Shown here in pieces: positions 44,527 through 52,702 of a DNA stretch of 64,000 bases (position 1 is the stretch's first letter; the number at the start of each line of letters is the position of its first letter). The notes beneath the pieces were generated by a model that worked only from the letters and a program-made list of their open reading frames with translations, did not search any database and was not told the DNA's origin. The translations under genes and the position numbers were made by a program. The DNA comes from Anaerolineaceae bacterium (GTDB taxonomy: Bacteria > Chloroflexota > Anaerolineae > Anaerolineales > Anaerolineaceae): assembly GCA_029975475.1 (NCBI GenBank), contig JARKPB010000009.1, positions 1 to 64,000 on the forward strand, read 5' to 3'.

Positions 44527-46076
44527 AGAACGGCATCGTTGTATTGGATTTTGGCTCGCAGTACAGTCAAATCATTGTTCGCAAGGTTCGCGAAGCGCAG
44601 GTGTACTGCGAGTTGTTTCCCTGGGATGCTCCTGAGTCTGATGTGAAGGCGCTGGAACCAGCCGGTTATATCCTTTCTGGCGGGCCGGAATCTGTTTACG
44701 CGCCGGGAGCTCCGTTCATACCTGAGTATGTTCTTCAGAGCGGGCGGCCGGTGCTGGGTATCTGTTACGGGATGCAGGCGCTGACCCATGCCCTGGGCGG
44801 CCGGGTGGCTGCCGGTCAGCAGCGGGAGTTTGGGCCGGCGGAAATCGTGGTCAGCGAGAACAGCCAGCTGATGCCGCCGGGAACCCACCCGGTGTGGATG
44901 TCGCACGGCGATCGGATTGAGCGCTTGCCGGAAGGCTTTTTCACCTCGGCTTCGAGCGCCAACAGTCCGGTAGCGGCGATGGAGGACCCCCGGCGGCGCT
45001 ACTACGGGGTGCAGTTCCACCCGGAAGTTCATCACACCCCCGGCGGTAAAGAGATGCTGCGCCGTTTTGTGATCCAGATCTGCGGCTGCCAGCCGGACTG
45101 GACGCCGGCGTCCATCATCGCCCGCGCGGTAGAAGAAATTCGCGCCCGCACAGGCGGCGAACGGGTTCTGGCGGGGCTTTCCGGCGGGGTGGATTCAAGC
45201 GTTGCCACCGCCCTGGTTCACCGCGCCGTTGGAGAGCGCCTGACAGCGGTTTTTGTGGACAATGGGTTGCTGCGAAAAGGGGAACGCGAGCAGGTGGAAG
45301 CGGCTTTTAGCGGGCTGGCCCACGGCTTCGTAATTTCAGATGCGCGCCAGACCTTTTTATCCGCCCTGGCAGGTGTGACGGACCCGGAACAAAAACGCCG
45401 GGTGATTGGCGAGACCTTTATCCGCGTATTTGAAGCGGAAGCCAGAAAAGCGGACTCGCCGCGGTTCCTGGTGCAGGGGACGATCTACCCGGATGTCATT
45501 GAATCGCGCGCCCCGGAGCGCTCCAGCGCGCACAAAATCAAATCGCACCATAATGTCGGGGGATTGCCTGAAGATCTGTCCTTTGAACTGATCGAACCGC
45601 TGCGCTATTTATTCAAAGACGAAGTGCGCGCGGTCGGTGAAGCGCTCGGGCTGCCCGAAGAACTGGTCTGGCGCCAGCCTTTTCCCGGACCGGGGCTGGC
45701 CGTGCGCTGCCTGGGCGAAGTAACGGCCGGGCGGCTGGATATTTTGCGCGGTGCGGACGCGATTTTCACCGAAGAATTAACCCGCGCCGGGCTGCTGGGC
45801 AAACGTGCTGGCGGCGGAGGTGCGCGCGTGGCGCAGGCTTTCGCGGTGCTGCTGCCGGTCAGCACGGTCGGGGTGATGGGCGACCAGCGCACCTACCAGC
45901 AGGTCGCTGCGCTGCGCGCGGTGGTGAGCGACGATTTTATGACCGCCGATTGGGCGCGTTTACCGGATGAGCTGTTGGCGCGGGTAGCCAACCGGATTGT
46001 TAATGAGGTCCGCGGGATTAACCGCGTCGTCTATGACATCACCAGCAAACCCCCCGCCACCATTGAATGGGAGTAG
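44523..46076 (+). CDS. guaA: GMP synthase (glutamine-hydrolysing)
   Basis: This 517-residue enzyme aminates XMP to GMP. The N-terminal class I glutaminase has Cys81 in LGICYGMQ and the FHPEVHHT histidine-glutamate pair. The PP-loop ATPase follows (LSGGVDSS, about 220-227). The C-terminal dimerisation domain ends with [18 protein letters not shown], the usual GuaA terminus. The ATG at 44523 begins the conserved [12 protein letters not shown] motif; a longer in-frame extension into xpt is not GuaA-like. Confidence 0.98.
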   Translation: MKNGIVVLDFGSQYSQIIVRKVREAQVYCELFPWDAPESDVKALEPAGYILSGGPESVYAPGAPFIPEYVLQSGRPVLGICYGMQALTHALGGRVAAGQQREFGPAEIVVSENSQLMPPGTHPVWMSHGDRIERLPEGFFTSASSANSPVAAMEDPRRRYYGVQFHPEVHHTPGGKEMLRRFVIQICGCQPDWTPASIIARAVEEIRARTGGERVLAGLSGGVDSSVATALVHRAVGERLTAVFVDNGLLRKGEREQVEAAFSGLAHGFVISDARQTFLSALAGVTDPEQKRRVIGETFIRVFEAEARKADSPRFLVQGTIYPDVIESRAPERSSAHKIKSHHNVGGLPEDLSFELIEPLRYLFKDEVRAVGEALGLPEELVWRQPFPGPGLAVRCLGEVTAGRLDILRGADAIFTEELTRAGLLGKRAGGGGARVAQAFAVLLPVSTVGVMGDQRTYQQVAALRAVVSDDFMTADWARLPDELLARVANRIVNEVRGINRVVYDITSKPPATIEWE

Positions 46077-46084
46077 GATAAACC

Positions 46085-46102
46085 GACAGGCTGATGTAAA
46101 AT
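46085..46102 (+). promoter_or_regulatory. Promoter-like box ahead of the FHA-domain gene
   Basis: GACAGGCTGATGTAAAAT repeats the xpt promoter exactly for 18 bases. Its TAAAAT ends 6 bases before the GTG at 46109, so the message could be leaderless. No -35 hexamer is clear. Confidence 0.45.
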
Positions 46103-46108
46103 AATTCT

Positions 46109-48031
46109 GTGGGCCACCCGCTTCTAAAGTGTAAATTTGCTTATCTGGTTCTGGCAGCGGCTGTTCTGGCGGCCGCTGTCTTTCAGCCTGCCCGGGCGCA
46201 GAGCGCCGCGCGCATGACCGTCAGCGCGCCGGACACCCATTCGTACCCCGATCTTTATGTTAACCTCGAGCTGTATGATGCTTCGGGCAGATTTATCCGC
46301 GATGCCAAAGCGGATGAACTGGAACTGTATGAAAACGGCGAATTTCGCCTGGTCGAAGACCTGGAATTGATCGAACCGGGCGTGCAGATCCTTGTCGCCC
46401 TCAACCCCGGGCCAGAAATGGCAAACCGCTACGCCGGCCAAACCCGCCTTGAAGCCCTGCGCAGGGTGTTTACCGAGTGGGCCGCGGGTCAAACCAGCAC
46501 CAGCAAGCACGCTTATAATTTTGTGACCACTTCTGGTGTGCAGGCAGCCAACCTGAGCGATCCGGCGGAGTGGTCTCAGGCGCTTCAGGCTTACCAGCCT
46601 GACATTTTGCGCATGCAGCCCGCGCTGACCGCGCTGACCCAGGCGGTGGATGCCGCGGTGAGCCCGCCCTCACGCGATATGAAACGGGTGATCTATTACC
46701 TGACGGTTCTGCCGCTGGAACCGCAGCTGCAGGCGATCCAGGCTTTAACCGAGCGGGCCGCCAGTTTAAATATTCGCGTCAATGTCTGGCTGGTGGCGAC
46801 GCCTGGCAGCCTGACCACCCCTGCGGGCAAGGCGATGCAAACCCTGGCCAGCGCCACGGGAGGCGAATTTTTCCTCTTCACCGGGCCAGAAACTCCGCCG
46901 TCGATTGAAGCGGGTTTAGACCCGCTGCGGCAAATTTACCGCGCGCGGTACCGCTCGAAGATTACTGGCGGCGGCCTGCATACCCTGGAGGTTAAATTCA
47001 AGCGCGGCGATTTTCAACTGGCTGCCCCGCCGGTGGAGTTTGAATTGAACATTCTGCCGCCGAACCCGATCTTTGTTCAGCCGCCTTCATCCGTCGAACT
47101 GACCTGGCAGGAAGTGGACAGTGAAGAAGAAGCCGTTTTGCAGCCGGCTGCCATTCCGCTGCAGTTGATGCTGGAATTCCCGGACGGCCGACCGCGCGCC
47201 TTAAAAAGGCTCACCCTCTTCCTGGACGGTCAGGCGGTGGTCGAATTTGATACCCCCCCCTTTGACCTGCTTGCCCTGCCAACCCGCGAACTAAACACTT
47301 CCGGTCAGCACCTGATTCGGGTTGAAGTGGAAGATATCGCCGGTCTGAGCGGTTCGACCCTTGAGCTGCCGGTCGCCTTTAATTTCCCGCCCAAACCGCG
47401 CAATTTGCTGCGCGCCATCCTGCGCGAAATCACCTGGCAGCGCGTTCTGGTCGTCCTGGCGGTTCTGGCAGCCGGGGCGCTCCTGGCCGGATTCTTAATC
47501 CGGTCCGGGAAGCGCGGCGTGTGGACCAGACCCGATTCGAAAGCCCGGCGGGCCGCGCAGGACCCGCTGACCCAGCCCATCGCAATCACGCGCGAGGCGC
47601 CGCGCGCTTATATTCCGGCCGGGCAGGAACGGCCAAGCTGGCCGCTGGCTGCCGGGCAGCCCGCCCCGGCGCGCCTGGTGCGGATCAGCGAGCCGGAATT
47701 GCAGGCTATACCAGGCGAAGCCTTTGCTATAATTCAAAAGGAAGTTACGATCGGCAGCAATCCCCGGCAGGCCCAGATGGTCGTGGATGATTCAACCGTT
47801 CAGGGCCTGCACGCCCGGATTTTCCAGAGCGCTGACGGCGCTTATGTTCTGGCTGATGCGGGCTCCACGGCGGGCAGCTGGTTGAACTACGCGCCGGTAT
47901 CCTCGCAGGGAGCAGCCCTGGAGCACGGCGACATCATCCATTTTGGCCGGGCGGCCTTTCGTTTTGAACTGGCCCGGCCGCCGCTGCGACAGTTGATTGT
48001 CAAAAAGGTGGATGAGCATGAAACGGATTGA
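46109..48031 (+). CDS. Exported VWA-like protein with transmembrane segment and C-terminal FHA domain
   Basis: The protein is 640 residues. It has a signal peptide (FAYLVLAAAVLAAAVF, ending about residue 31), a VWFA-like domain (about 85-290), a second beta-rich region (about 330-430), a transmembrane helix (about 448-468), then a basic linker and an FHA domain (about 540-635; IGSNPRQAQMVV, STVQGLHARIF, GSWLNY). FHA domains bind phosphothreonine, so the cytosolic end may dock on a phosphorylated partner. The VWA metal site is degenerate (LNPGPEM where D-x-S-x-S is usual). The gene overlaps the PP2C gene. The GTG start has no Shine-Dalgarno. Confidence 0.78.
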   Translation: MGHPLLKCKFAYLVLAAAVLAAAVFQPARAQSAARMTVSAPDTHSYPDLYVNLELYDASGRFIRDAKADELELYENGEFRLVEDLELIEPGVQILVALNPGPEMANRYAGQTRLEALRRVFTEWAAGQTSTSKHAYNFVTTSGVQAANLSDPAEWSQALQAYQPDILRMQPALTALTQAVDAAVSPPSRDMKRVIYYLTVLPLEPQLQAIQALTERAASLNIRVNVWLVATPGSLTTPAGKAMQTLASATGGEFFLFTGPETPPSIEAGLDPLRQIYRARYRSKITGGGLHTLEVKFKRGDFQLAAPPVEFELNILPPNPIFVQPPSSVELTWQEVDSEEEAVLQPAAIPLQLMLEFPDGRPRALKRLTLFLDGQAVVEFDTPPFDLLALPTRELNTSGQHLIRVEVEDIAGLSGSTLELPVAFNFPPKPRNLLRAILREITWQRVLVVLAVLAAGALLAGFLIRSGKRGVWTRPDSKARRAAQDPLTQPIAITREAPRAYIPAGQERPSWPLAAGQPAPARLVRISEPELQAIPGEAFAIIQKEVTIGSNPRQAQMVVDDSTVQGLHARIFQSADGAYVLADAGSTAGSWLNYAPVSSQGAALEHGDIIHFGRAAFRFELARPPLRQLIVKKVDEHETD

Positions 48032-49172
48032 TACCGCCCACATGCCGGTGGTGGCGCGCACACACCCGGGCATGACAGGGAAAAATAATGAAGACCGCTA
48101 CGGGGTTTCCGCTTTCGCTTACGGGCGGGCGGCTGTGCCGGTGCTCCTGGCTGTGCTGTGCGACGGCATCGGCGGGCATAAGGCCGGCGAGGTCGCGGCA
48201 GAGATGGCCGTCAACCACATCTCTCACCTGGTGGCTTCCAGCGACGGGCGTCAGCCGCGCGAGACCTTGCGGTCGGCCGTCCGGGCGGCCGGCGAAGCGA
48301 TCTTCGCCCAGTCGCAGGCCAATGGCGAGCAGCGCGGCATGGGGGCGACTCTCTCCTGCGCTTACATTGACAACCGCAACCTTTACACAACCACTGTCGG
48401 GGATTCGCGCGTTTATCTGCTGCGCGCTGGAAAGCTGCTCCAGCTTTCCACCGACCACACCTGGATCCAGGAAGCGCTGGAGACCGGCCTCCTCAAGCCA
48501 GAACAGGCCAAGGGGCACCCCAACGCGCACGTCATCCGCCGATTCCTGGGTTCGCCCGTCCCGCCGGAGCCGGATTTTCGGATCAGGCTGACCGGTGAGG
48601 AAACCAATGAAGAGGCGGAAGCCAACCAGGGGCTGCCGCTGGAAACTGGCGATGTGATCCTGTTGTGTTCAGACGGCCTGACCGATCTGGTGACCAACCC
48701 GGAAATCGAGGCAGTGCTGAACAGCATGACGATGGACGAGGCGGCCGATATTCTCATCAGTATGGCCTGTCAGCGCGGCGGACACGATAACATCACCCTG
48801 ATCTTGATCCGGGTGCCGGAAGCGCCGCCCCCGGCCAGCACGCGTAAATGGCCGCGCCTGGCGCTGTTTGGCGCCATCAGCCTGGTTATCCTGTTGATCC
48901 TGCTCGGGCTGCTCTTTGCCCTCACGGGCTGGCTGGACCGCCAACCGGTGAGGGAAGGCGGCGGAACCCCCGCGCCTTTTGCCCAGACGGTTGGCCCCGG
49001 CGCGGCTACCGAAGCGGAGAGCCTCCCGCCGCTGGAATTCCCAAGCGCGACGTCTCCGGTGGTTACCGCTTCTCCTTCCGGTCCGACCATCACCCCCTGG
49101 CCGACCAACACCTTCGCGCCCAGCCCCACACCCGGCCCGACGGGCACTCAGACTCAGACCAAAGCGCCTTGA
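48018..49172 (+). CDS. PP2C-type serine/threonine phosphatase, membrane-anchored
   Basis: This 384-residue protein has a PP2C domain (about 10-260) with metal-binding motifs NEDRYGV, LCDGIGGHKAGE, LCSDGLTDLV and GGHDNITLI. A transmembrane helix (about 280-302) and an extracytoplasmic tail rich in Pro, Ser and Thr follow. It would remove phosphate from Ser/Thr proteins in the cytosol and is encoded with an FHA protein, a common pairing with Hanks-type kinases, though no kinase is in the window. The ATG at 48018 is preferred because AAAAGGTGG lies 7-8 bases upstream; ATG 48012 is the alternative. Confidence 0.9.
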   Translation: MKRIDTAHMPVVARTHPGMTGKNNEDRYGVSAFAYGRAAVPVLLAVLCDGIGGHKAGEVAAEMAVNHISHLVASSDGRQPRETLRSAVRAAGEAIFAQSQANGEQRGMGATLSCAYIDNRNLYTTTVGDSRVYLLRAGKLLQLSTDHTWIQEALETGLLKPEQAKGHPNAHVIRRFLGSPVPPEPDFRIRLTGEETNEEAEANQGLPLETGDVILLCSDGLTDLVTNPEIEAVLNSMTMDEAADILISMACQRGGHDNITLILIRVPEAPPPASTRKWPRLALFGAISLVILLILLGLLFALTGWLDRQPVREGGGTPAPFAQTVGPGAATEAESLPPLEFPSATSPVVTASPSGPTITPWPTNTFAPSPTPGPTGTQTQTKAP

Positions 49173-49792
49173 TGAACGTTTTTCCAAAATCTGCTGTACG
49201 CGAACTGCCCGCTGGCTACCGGCCTGTCGGGCGGTTTGATATTCGCGACACGCGCCGCCTGCTGCTCTTGAATGTTCTGGGACTGGGGCTGCTGGCGGCT
49301 TCGGGTTGGGCTTTCACCCGACTGCTGCTGGCGCTGCGCCCCGCGGACGGGGCGGCGGCGTTATCCGTATCCATCGACGGCTTTGGCGGATTAATCTCAT
49401 CCGTGGCCGCTCTGATCGGTTCGCTGATTGTGATGGTCGTTCTGCATGAAGGCGCGCACGGGATTTTCTTCTGGCTGTTCACTCACCAGCCCCCGGCTTT
49501 CTCTTTCAAGTGGACTCATGCCTACGCCGCCGCGCCGGGCTGGTTCTTTCCGCGCGGACAGTATTTGCTGACTGCGCTGGCCCCGGCCGTGCTGGTCAGT
49601 CTGCTGGGAGTCGGCCTGATGCTGATCTTGCCGGTTGGCTGGCTGTTCCCCCTGGTTTTGATGCTGGTATTTAACTTCAGCGGGGCGGTGGCGGACTTCT
49701 GGGTGGCAGTCTGGCTGCTGCGCCAGCCGGCGGGTGTTCTCGCGCTGGATGAGGGCGACGCGGTGATGTTGTTTCTTCCAGACGCCGGGTAA
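49172..49792 (+). CDS. DUF3267-like membrane protein with HExxH-type motif
   Basis: This 206-residue protein has about four membrane helices. The motif VVLHEGAHGIFFW (about 90-102) has the form H-E-x-x-H, as in DUF3267/YhaP-type putative metalloproteases. A late helix, VFNFSGAVADFWVAVW, carries an Asp where a third zinc ligand is often found. The start overlaps the PP2C stop (TGATG), so the three genes from 46109 form one coupled unit. Protease activity is inferred from motifs only. Confidence 0.68.
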   Translation: MNVFPKSAVRELPAGYRPVGRFDIRDTRRLLLLNVLGLGLLAASGWAFTRLLLALRPADGAAALSVSIDGFGGLISSVAALIGSLIVMVVLHEGAHGIFFWLFTHQPPAFSFKWTHAYAAAPGWFFPRGQYLLTALAPAVLVSLLGVGLMLILPVGWLFPLVLMLVFNFSGAVADFWVAVWLLRQPAGVLALDEGDAVMLFLPDAG

Positions 49793-49820
49793 ATAAAAAC
49801 CGGACGGCTCAGCCGTCCGG
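49792..49820 (-). terminator. Terminator after the first response regulator
   Basis: On the minus strand CCGGACGGC and GCCGTCCGG form a 9-bp stem with a 3-nt loop followed by TTTTTAT. Confidence 0.88.
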
Positions 49821-49834
49821 CAGGGAAAGCAGGA

Positions 49835-50215
49835 TTAGCTGGTTTGCGGCAGTTTCAAATACGCGGCGATCTGAGCGGGGAAAGCGTTGATGTCCAGCGG
49901 CTTGGTGATGTAGCCGTCGCACCCGGCTTCCATGGCGCGCTCGCGGTCGCAGGGCAGGGCGTGGGCGGTGATCGCCACCACCTTGATCCCGGCGGTCTCC
50001 GGGTTGGCTTTGATCATTCGCGCCAGGCGCCAGCCGTCCATTTCCGGCAGCGCCAGGTCAAGCAGGATGATCTCCGGCAGCTTCTGACGCGCCAGGGCCA
50101 GACCTTCTTTACCGTCGCGGGCGGTGAGAATGCGGTAGTCTTCATCTGCCAGCAGAAAGCGCACCAGATCCAGGTTGTCAATGTTGTCTTCGATGATTAA
50201 AACAGTCGCTGGCAT
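49835..50215 (-). CDS. Single-domain response regulator (CheY-like)
   Basis: This 126-residue receiver domain has acidic residues near the N-terminus (E9, D10), the phospho-acceptor Asp53 in LLDLALPEMDGW, the switch Thr/Ala region AITAHAL and Lys105 in ITKPLD. No output domain is present, so it probably acts by protein contact, as in hybrid-kinase or Spo0F-like relays. The ATG at 50215 has a GGGAGGGAGAG site. No histidine kinase is adjacent. Confidence 0.95.
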   Translation of the reverse strand: MPATVLIIEDNIDNLDLVRFLLADEDYRILTARDGKEGLALARQKLPEIILLDLALPEMDGWRLARMIKANPETAGIKVVAITAHALPCDRERAMEAGCDGYITKPLDINAFPAQIAAYLKLPQTS

Positions 50216-50352
50216 GACGGCTCTCCCTCCCACAGGATAACTATAGCCAAAACCGCGCCTGAGTCAAACACGCTGGCGGGGGAATTTCCAGCTACACCAA
50301 ATCTTTATCACCGCTTCACAAGTTCTGAGCAGCCGCCGGCTATCCTACAGGC

Positions 50353-50754
50353 ATGAACGCAAGCCCTGCCCCAGAAAACAAGTCTTTTTGGTTGAAATCT
50401 TTCCTGCCGGCGCTGTTAATCGCCGTCGGGATGGTGCTGATCCTGTTCTTTGGCCCGCGCCTGGGCCGCGCCTTTGACCGCCTGACGCACGGCGTTCCGC
50501 ACGCCGGACCGGCCGCCGCGGTGGAAAGTCTGCGCGGCTGGATGACCGTGCCCTATATCGCCCGGGAAACCCGCGTGCCGGAGCCGGTCTTGTGGCAGGC
50601 GCTCGGCCTGCCGCGCCCCGAGGGGCATGAACGCAGCCTGGATGACCTTGACCGGCTGGCCGGTCAGGCTCCCGGTTGGGCGCTGGCGCAGGTGCGCCGC
50701 GCGGTGGCGGATTTCCGCGCGGGCGAAGCCCTGGCGGCGGGGGTGCGGCCATGA
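50353..50754 (+). CDS. Small single-pass membrane protein of unknown function
   Basis: This 133-residue protein has one transmembrane helix (about 14-33) and a soluble remainder. The segment MTVPYIARETRVPEPVLWQALGLP resembles a short helix-turn-helix-like fold used by DUF4405 or CcmH neighbours, but I cannot assign a family. The stop overlaps the start of the DedA gene (ATGA), so the two are translationally coupled and perhaps work together at the membrane. Confidence 0.65.
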   Translation: MNASPAPENKSFWLKSFLPALLIAVGMVLILFFGPRLGRAFDRLTHGVPHAGPAAAVESLRGWMTVPYIARETRVPEPVLWQALGLPRPEGHERSLDDLDRLAGQAPGWALAQVRRAVADFRAGEALAAGVRP

Positions 50755-51374
50755 GCGAGACTCTGCTGGCCGCGGTGCTGTCTTTTGGCCTGCCCGCTTT
50801 CGCGCTGGCGCTGCTGCTGGGCGGTCTGGGCATCCCCCTGCCGACCTCGATGATGGTGGTGGCGGTGGGGGCGTTTAGCCGGCAGGGCTATTTCTCCCCG
50901 GCGGAGGCTTTTGGGTTCGGTCTGGCGGCGGTGGTGCTGGGCGATGCGCTCAGTTACGCGGCCGGTCGCTTTGGCGCGGGGCGCTTTACCCGCAAAATGG
51001 AAGGCAGCGGATTGTGGATCAAGGCGCGCGCCAGTTTTGATCGGCGCGGCGGTCTGGCGCTTTACCTCTCGCGCTGGGCGCTGACGTCCATCGCCCTGCC
51101 GGTCAACCTGCTGGCGGGCGGCGGGTGTTATTCCTTCCGCAGGTTTCTGCTGGTAGACGCGCTGGGCGAGATCACCTGGCTGGCGGTGTACGGCGGGCTG
51201 GGCTACTGGTTTGGCAGTCAGTGGGAATTGATCGAATCGGTGTTAAGCAACTTCAGCGGCGCGCTGTTGGGAGCGCTGCTGCTGGGGGCAGGGCTGGCGG
51301 GGCTGCGCCAGCTGCGCAGGGCGCGACCCGCCTGGTTTTCCTGGCTGAGAGCGCGCACGCAAACGCCCGCTTGA
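50751..51374 (+). CDS. DedA family membrane protein
   Basis: This 207-residue protein has the VTT/SNARE-associated domain of DedA proteins. It has about five hydrophobic segments, the re-entrant motif GLGIPLPTSMMVVAVGA near residue 26, the GDALSYAAGRFGAGRF segment (G-D-x-x-x-Y-x-x-G-R) and LSRWALTSIALPVNLLAGG (the R-x-x-P-type block). DedA proteins flip undecaprenyl phosphate or phospholipids in other bacteria; the substrate here is inferred. The ATG at 50751 overlaps the upstream stop. Confidence 0.87.
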   Translation: MSETLLAAVLSFGLPAFALALLLGGLGIPLPTSMMVVAVGAFSRQGYFSPAEAFGFGLAAVVLGDALSYAAGRFGAGRFTRKMEGSGLWIKARASFDRRGGLALYLSRWALTSIALPVNLLAGGGCYSFRRFLLVDALGEITWLAVYGGLGYWFGSQWELIESVLSNFSGALLGALLLGAGLAGLRQLRRARPAWFSWLRARTQTPA

Positions 51375-51393
51375 GCGCGGGCGTTAGATTTTT
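51362..51393 (+). terminator. Terminator after the DedA gene
   Basis: AACGCCCGC and GCGGGCGTT form a 9-bp stem with a 6-nt loop that includes the stop codon, followed by AGATTTTTC. It lies between convergent genes. Confidence 0.75.
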
Positions 51394-51402
51394 CAAAGAT
51401 AC

Positions 51403-52473
51403 TTAGATGTTGAAGCGGATGTTGAGGATGTCGCCGTCCTTGACGATGTACTCCTTGCCTTCCAGGCGCAGCTTGCCTTTGGCTTTCGCCTCGGTCAGCC
51501 CGCCCAGGGCGATCAGGTCGTCGTAAGCCACCACCTCGGCGCGAATGAAACCTTTCTGTAAATCAGTATGGATCTCGCCGGCGGCTTCCGGGGCGGTGGC
51601 GCCGCGCCGCACCGTCCAGGCGCGCACCTCGTCTTCTCCAGCGGTCAGAAAGGACATCAACCCAAGCAGGTCGTAAGAAAGGCGGATCATGCGGTTCAGA
51701 CTGGGTTCGCTGATGCCGTATTCTTCCAGGAAAACGGCGGCTTCTTCCGGCGGCAGCTGGGCGATTTCCATTTCCAGGCGAGCCTGCAGATCCACGATCT
51801 GCACGTTGCGGTGGCTGTAGTTCACGTGCGGCGCGCTCTGTCCTTCCGAGAGGTTGAGCACCACCAGCATCGGCTTGCGGCTGAGGAAGCCGAAACCGGA
51901 GAGGGTTTTTTCTTCATCACCGCTGATTTCCAGATCGCGCAGGGGAATATCCTTTTGCAGCGCTTCGTGGAAGCGGGTAAACAGTTCAATATCGCGTTCA
52001 ATCAGGGCTTTGTCGCGGCTGCCGCCCTTCTTGCGTTCTTCCGCCAGCCGTTCCAGCTTGCGTTCCACGGCAATCAGGTCATTCAGGATGAATTCGCTTT
52101 CCATAATGTCCAGATCGCGCTGCGGGTCCAGGCTGCCGTGGATGTGGGCGACGTTGTCGTTTTCAAAGCAGCGCACGACCTGAATGAAACCGTCCATCTG
52201 CGTCAGCTGGTTGAGCAGCGTGCCGGCAATCCCCGTTTTCCCGGCCGAACCGTCCAACCCGGCGATATCCGCGTAGGTGACCTTGGCATAGACCTTTTTC
52301 TTGGGTTTGAACATCTCGGTCAGGCGGTCAACGCGTTCATCCGGCACATCCACCACCGCGGTGTGCACTTCAATCTTGCCGCTGGCAGCGCCGGTTGGCT
52401 GGCTGCCGCGGGTGAGGGCGTTGAAAAGGGTGGTTTTTCCGGTTTGGGGCAGTCCGATAATTCCCAGGCGCAT
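51403..52473 (-). CDS. ychF: Redox-regulated ATPase YchF/OLA1
   Basis: This 356-residue Obg-family P-loop ATPase binds ribosomes. It has [11 protein letters not shown] (7-17), a G3-like [10 protein letters not shown] segment, a coiled coil (about 120-190), and a C-terminal TGS domain ending [18 protein letters not shown]. The start at 52473 ([13 protein letters not shown]) was chosen; the longer frame runs through the tRNA-Leu promoter. An AAGGAA site lies upstream. The protein binds ATP rather than GTP in studied members. Confidence 0.95.
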   Translation of the reverse strand: MRLGIIGLPQTGKTTLFNALTRGSQPTGAASGKIEVHTAVVDVPDERVDRLTEMFKPKKKVYAKVTYADIAGLDGSAGKTGIAGTLLNQLTQMDGFIQVVRCFENDNVAHIHGSLDPQRDLDIMESEFILNDLIAVERKLERLAEERKKGGSRDKALIERDIELFTRFHEALQKDIPLRDLEISGDEEKTLSGFGFLSRKPMLVVLNLSEGQSAPHVNYSHRNVQIVDLQARLEMEIAQLPPEEAAVFLEEYGISEPSLNRMIRLSYDLLGLMSFLTAGEDEVRAWTVRRGATAPEAAGEIHTDLQKGFIRAEVVAYDDLIALGGLTEAKAKGKLRLEGKEYIVKDGDILNIRFNI

Positions 52474-52484
52474 AGGTGATTTCC

Positions 52485-52513
52485 TTGACCCTTCCTGTGT
52501 TATTGGATATACT
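52485..52513 (+). promoter_or_regulatory. Promoter of tRNA-Leu
   Basis: TTGACC (52485-52490), a 17-bp spacer and TATACT (52508-52513), ten bases before the mature 5' end. Confidence 0.88.
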
Positions 52514-52523
52514 TTGTTGGCTG

Positions 52524-52608
52524 GCCGGAGTGGCGGAATTGGCAGACGCGCACGACTCAAAATCGTGTTCCGTAAGGAGTGTGGGTTCGATTCCCACCTT
52601 CGGCACCA
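52524..52608 (+). tRNA. tRNA-Leu (anticodon CAA)
   Basis: An 85-nt type II tRNA has acceptor GCCGGAG pairing with CTTCGGC (one G-U), a D loop with AATTGGCAGACGC, anticodon stem CACGA/TCGTG with loop CTCAAAA (anticodon CAA, codon UUG), a long variable arm, T loop TTCGATT and encoded CCA. Confidence 0.96.
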
Positions 52609-52655
52609 AAATTATAACATACGGCTGCAAGCGCAGCCGCTGCGCTTTCATCAAA

Positions 52656-52680
52656 CAGCCCCGCTGGAATGGCGGGGCTG
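52656..52680. terminator. Hairpin between tRNA-Leu and pepF
   Basis: CAGCCCCGC and GCGGGGCTG form a 9-bp stem with a 7-nt loop. The flanks are not strongly U-rich on either strand, so termination is plausible but not certain. Confidence 0.55.
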
Positions 52681-52702
52681 ATCTGTTCTGCGGTACTCTG
52701 GT

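Noticed and set aside
51568-52479. Plus-strand open frame of 303 codons
   Set aside because: Antisense to ychF, which has all family motifs.
52621-52645. Second tRNA or small RNA after tRNA-Leu
   Set aside because: The GC-rich palindromic stretch has no cloverleaf or promoter.
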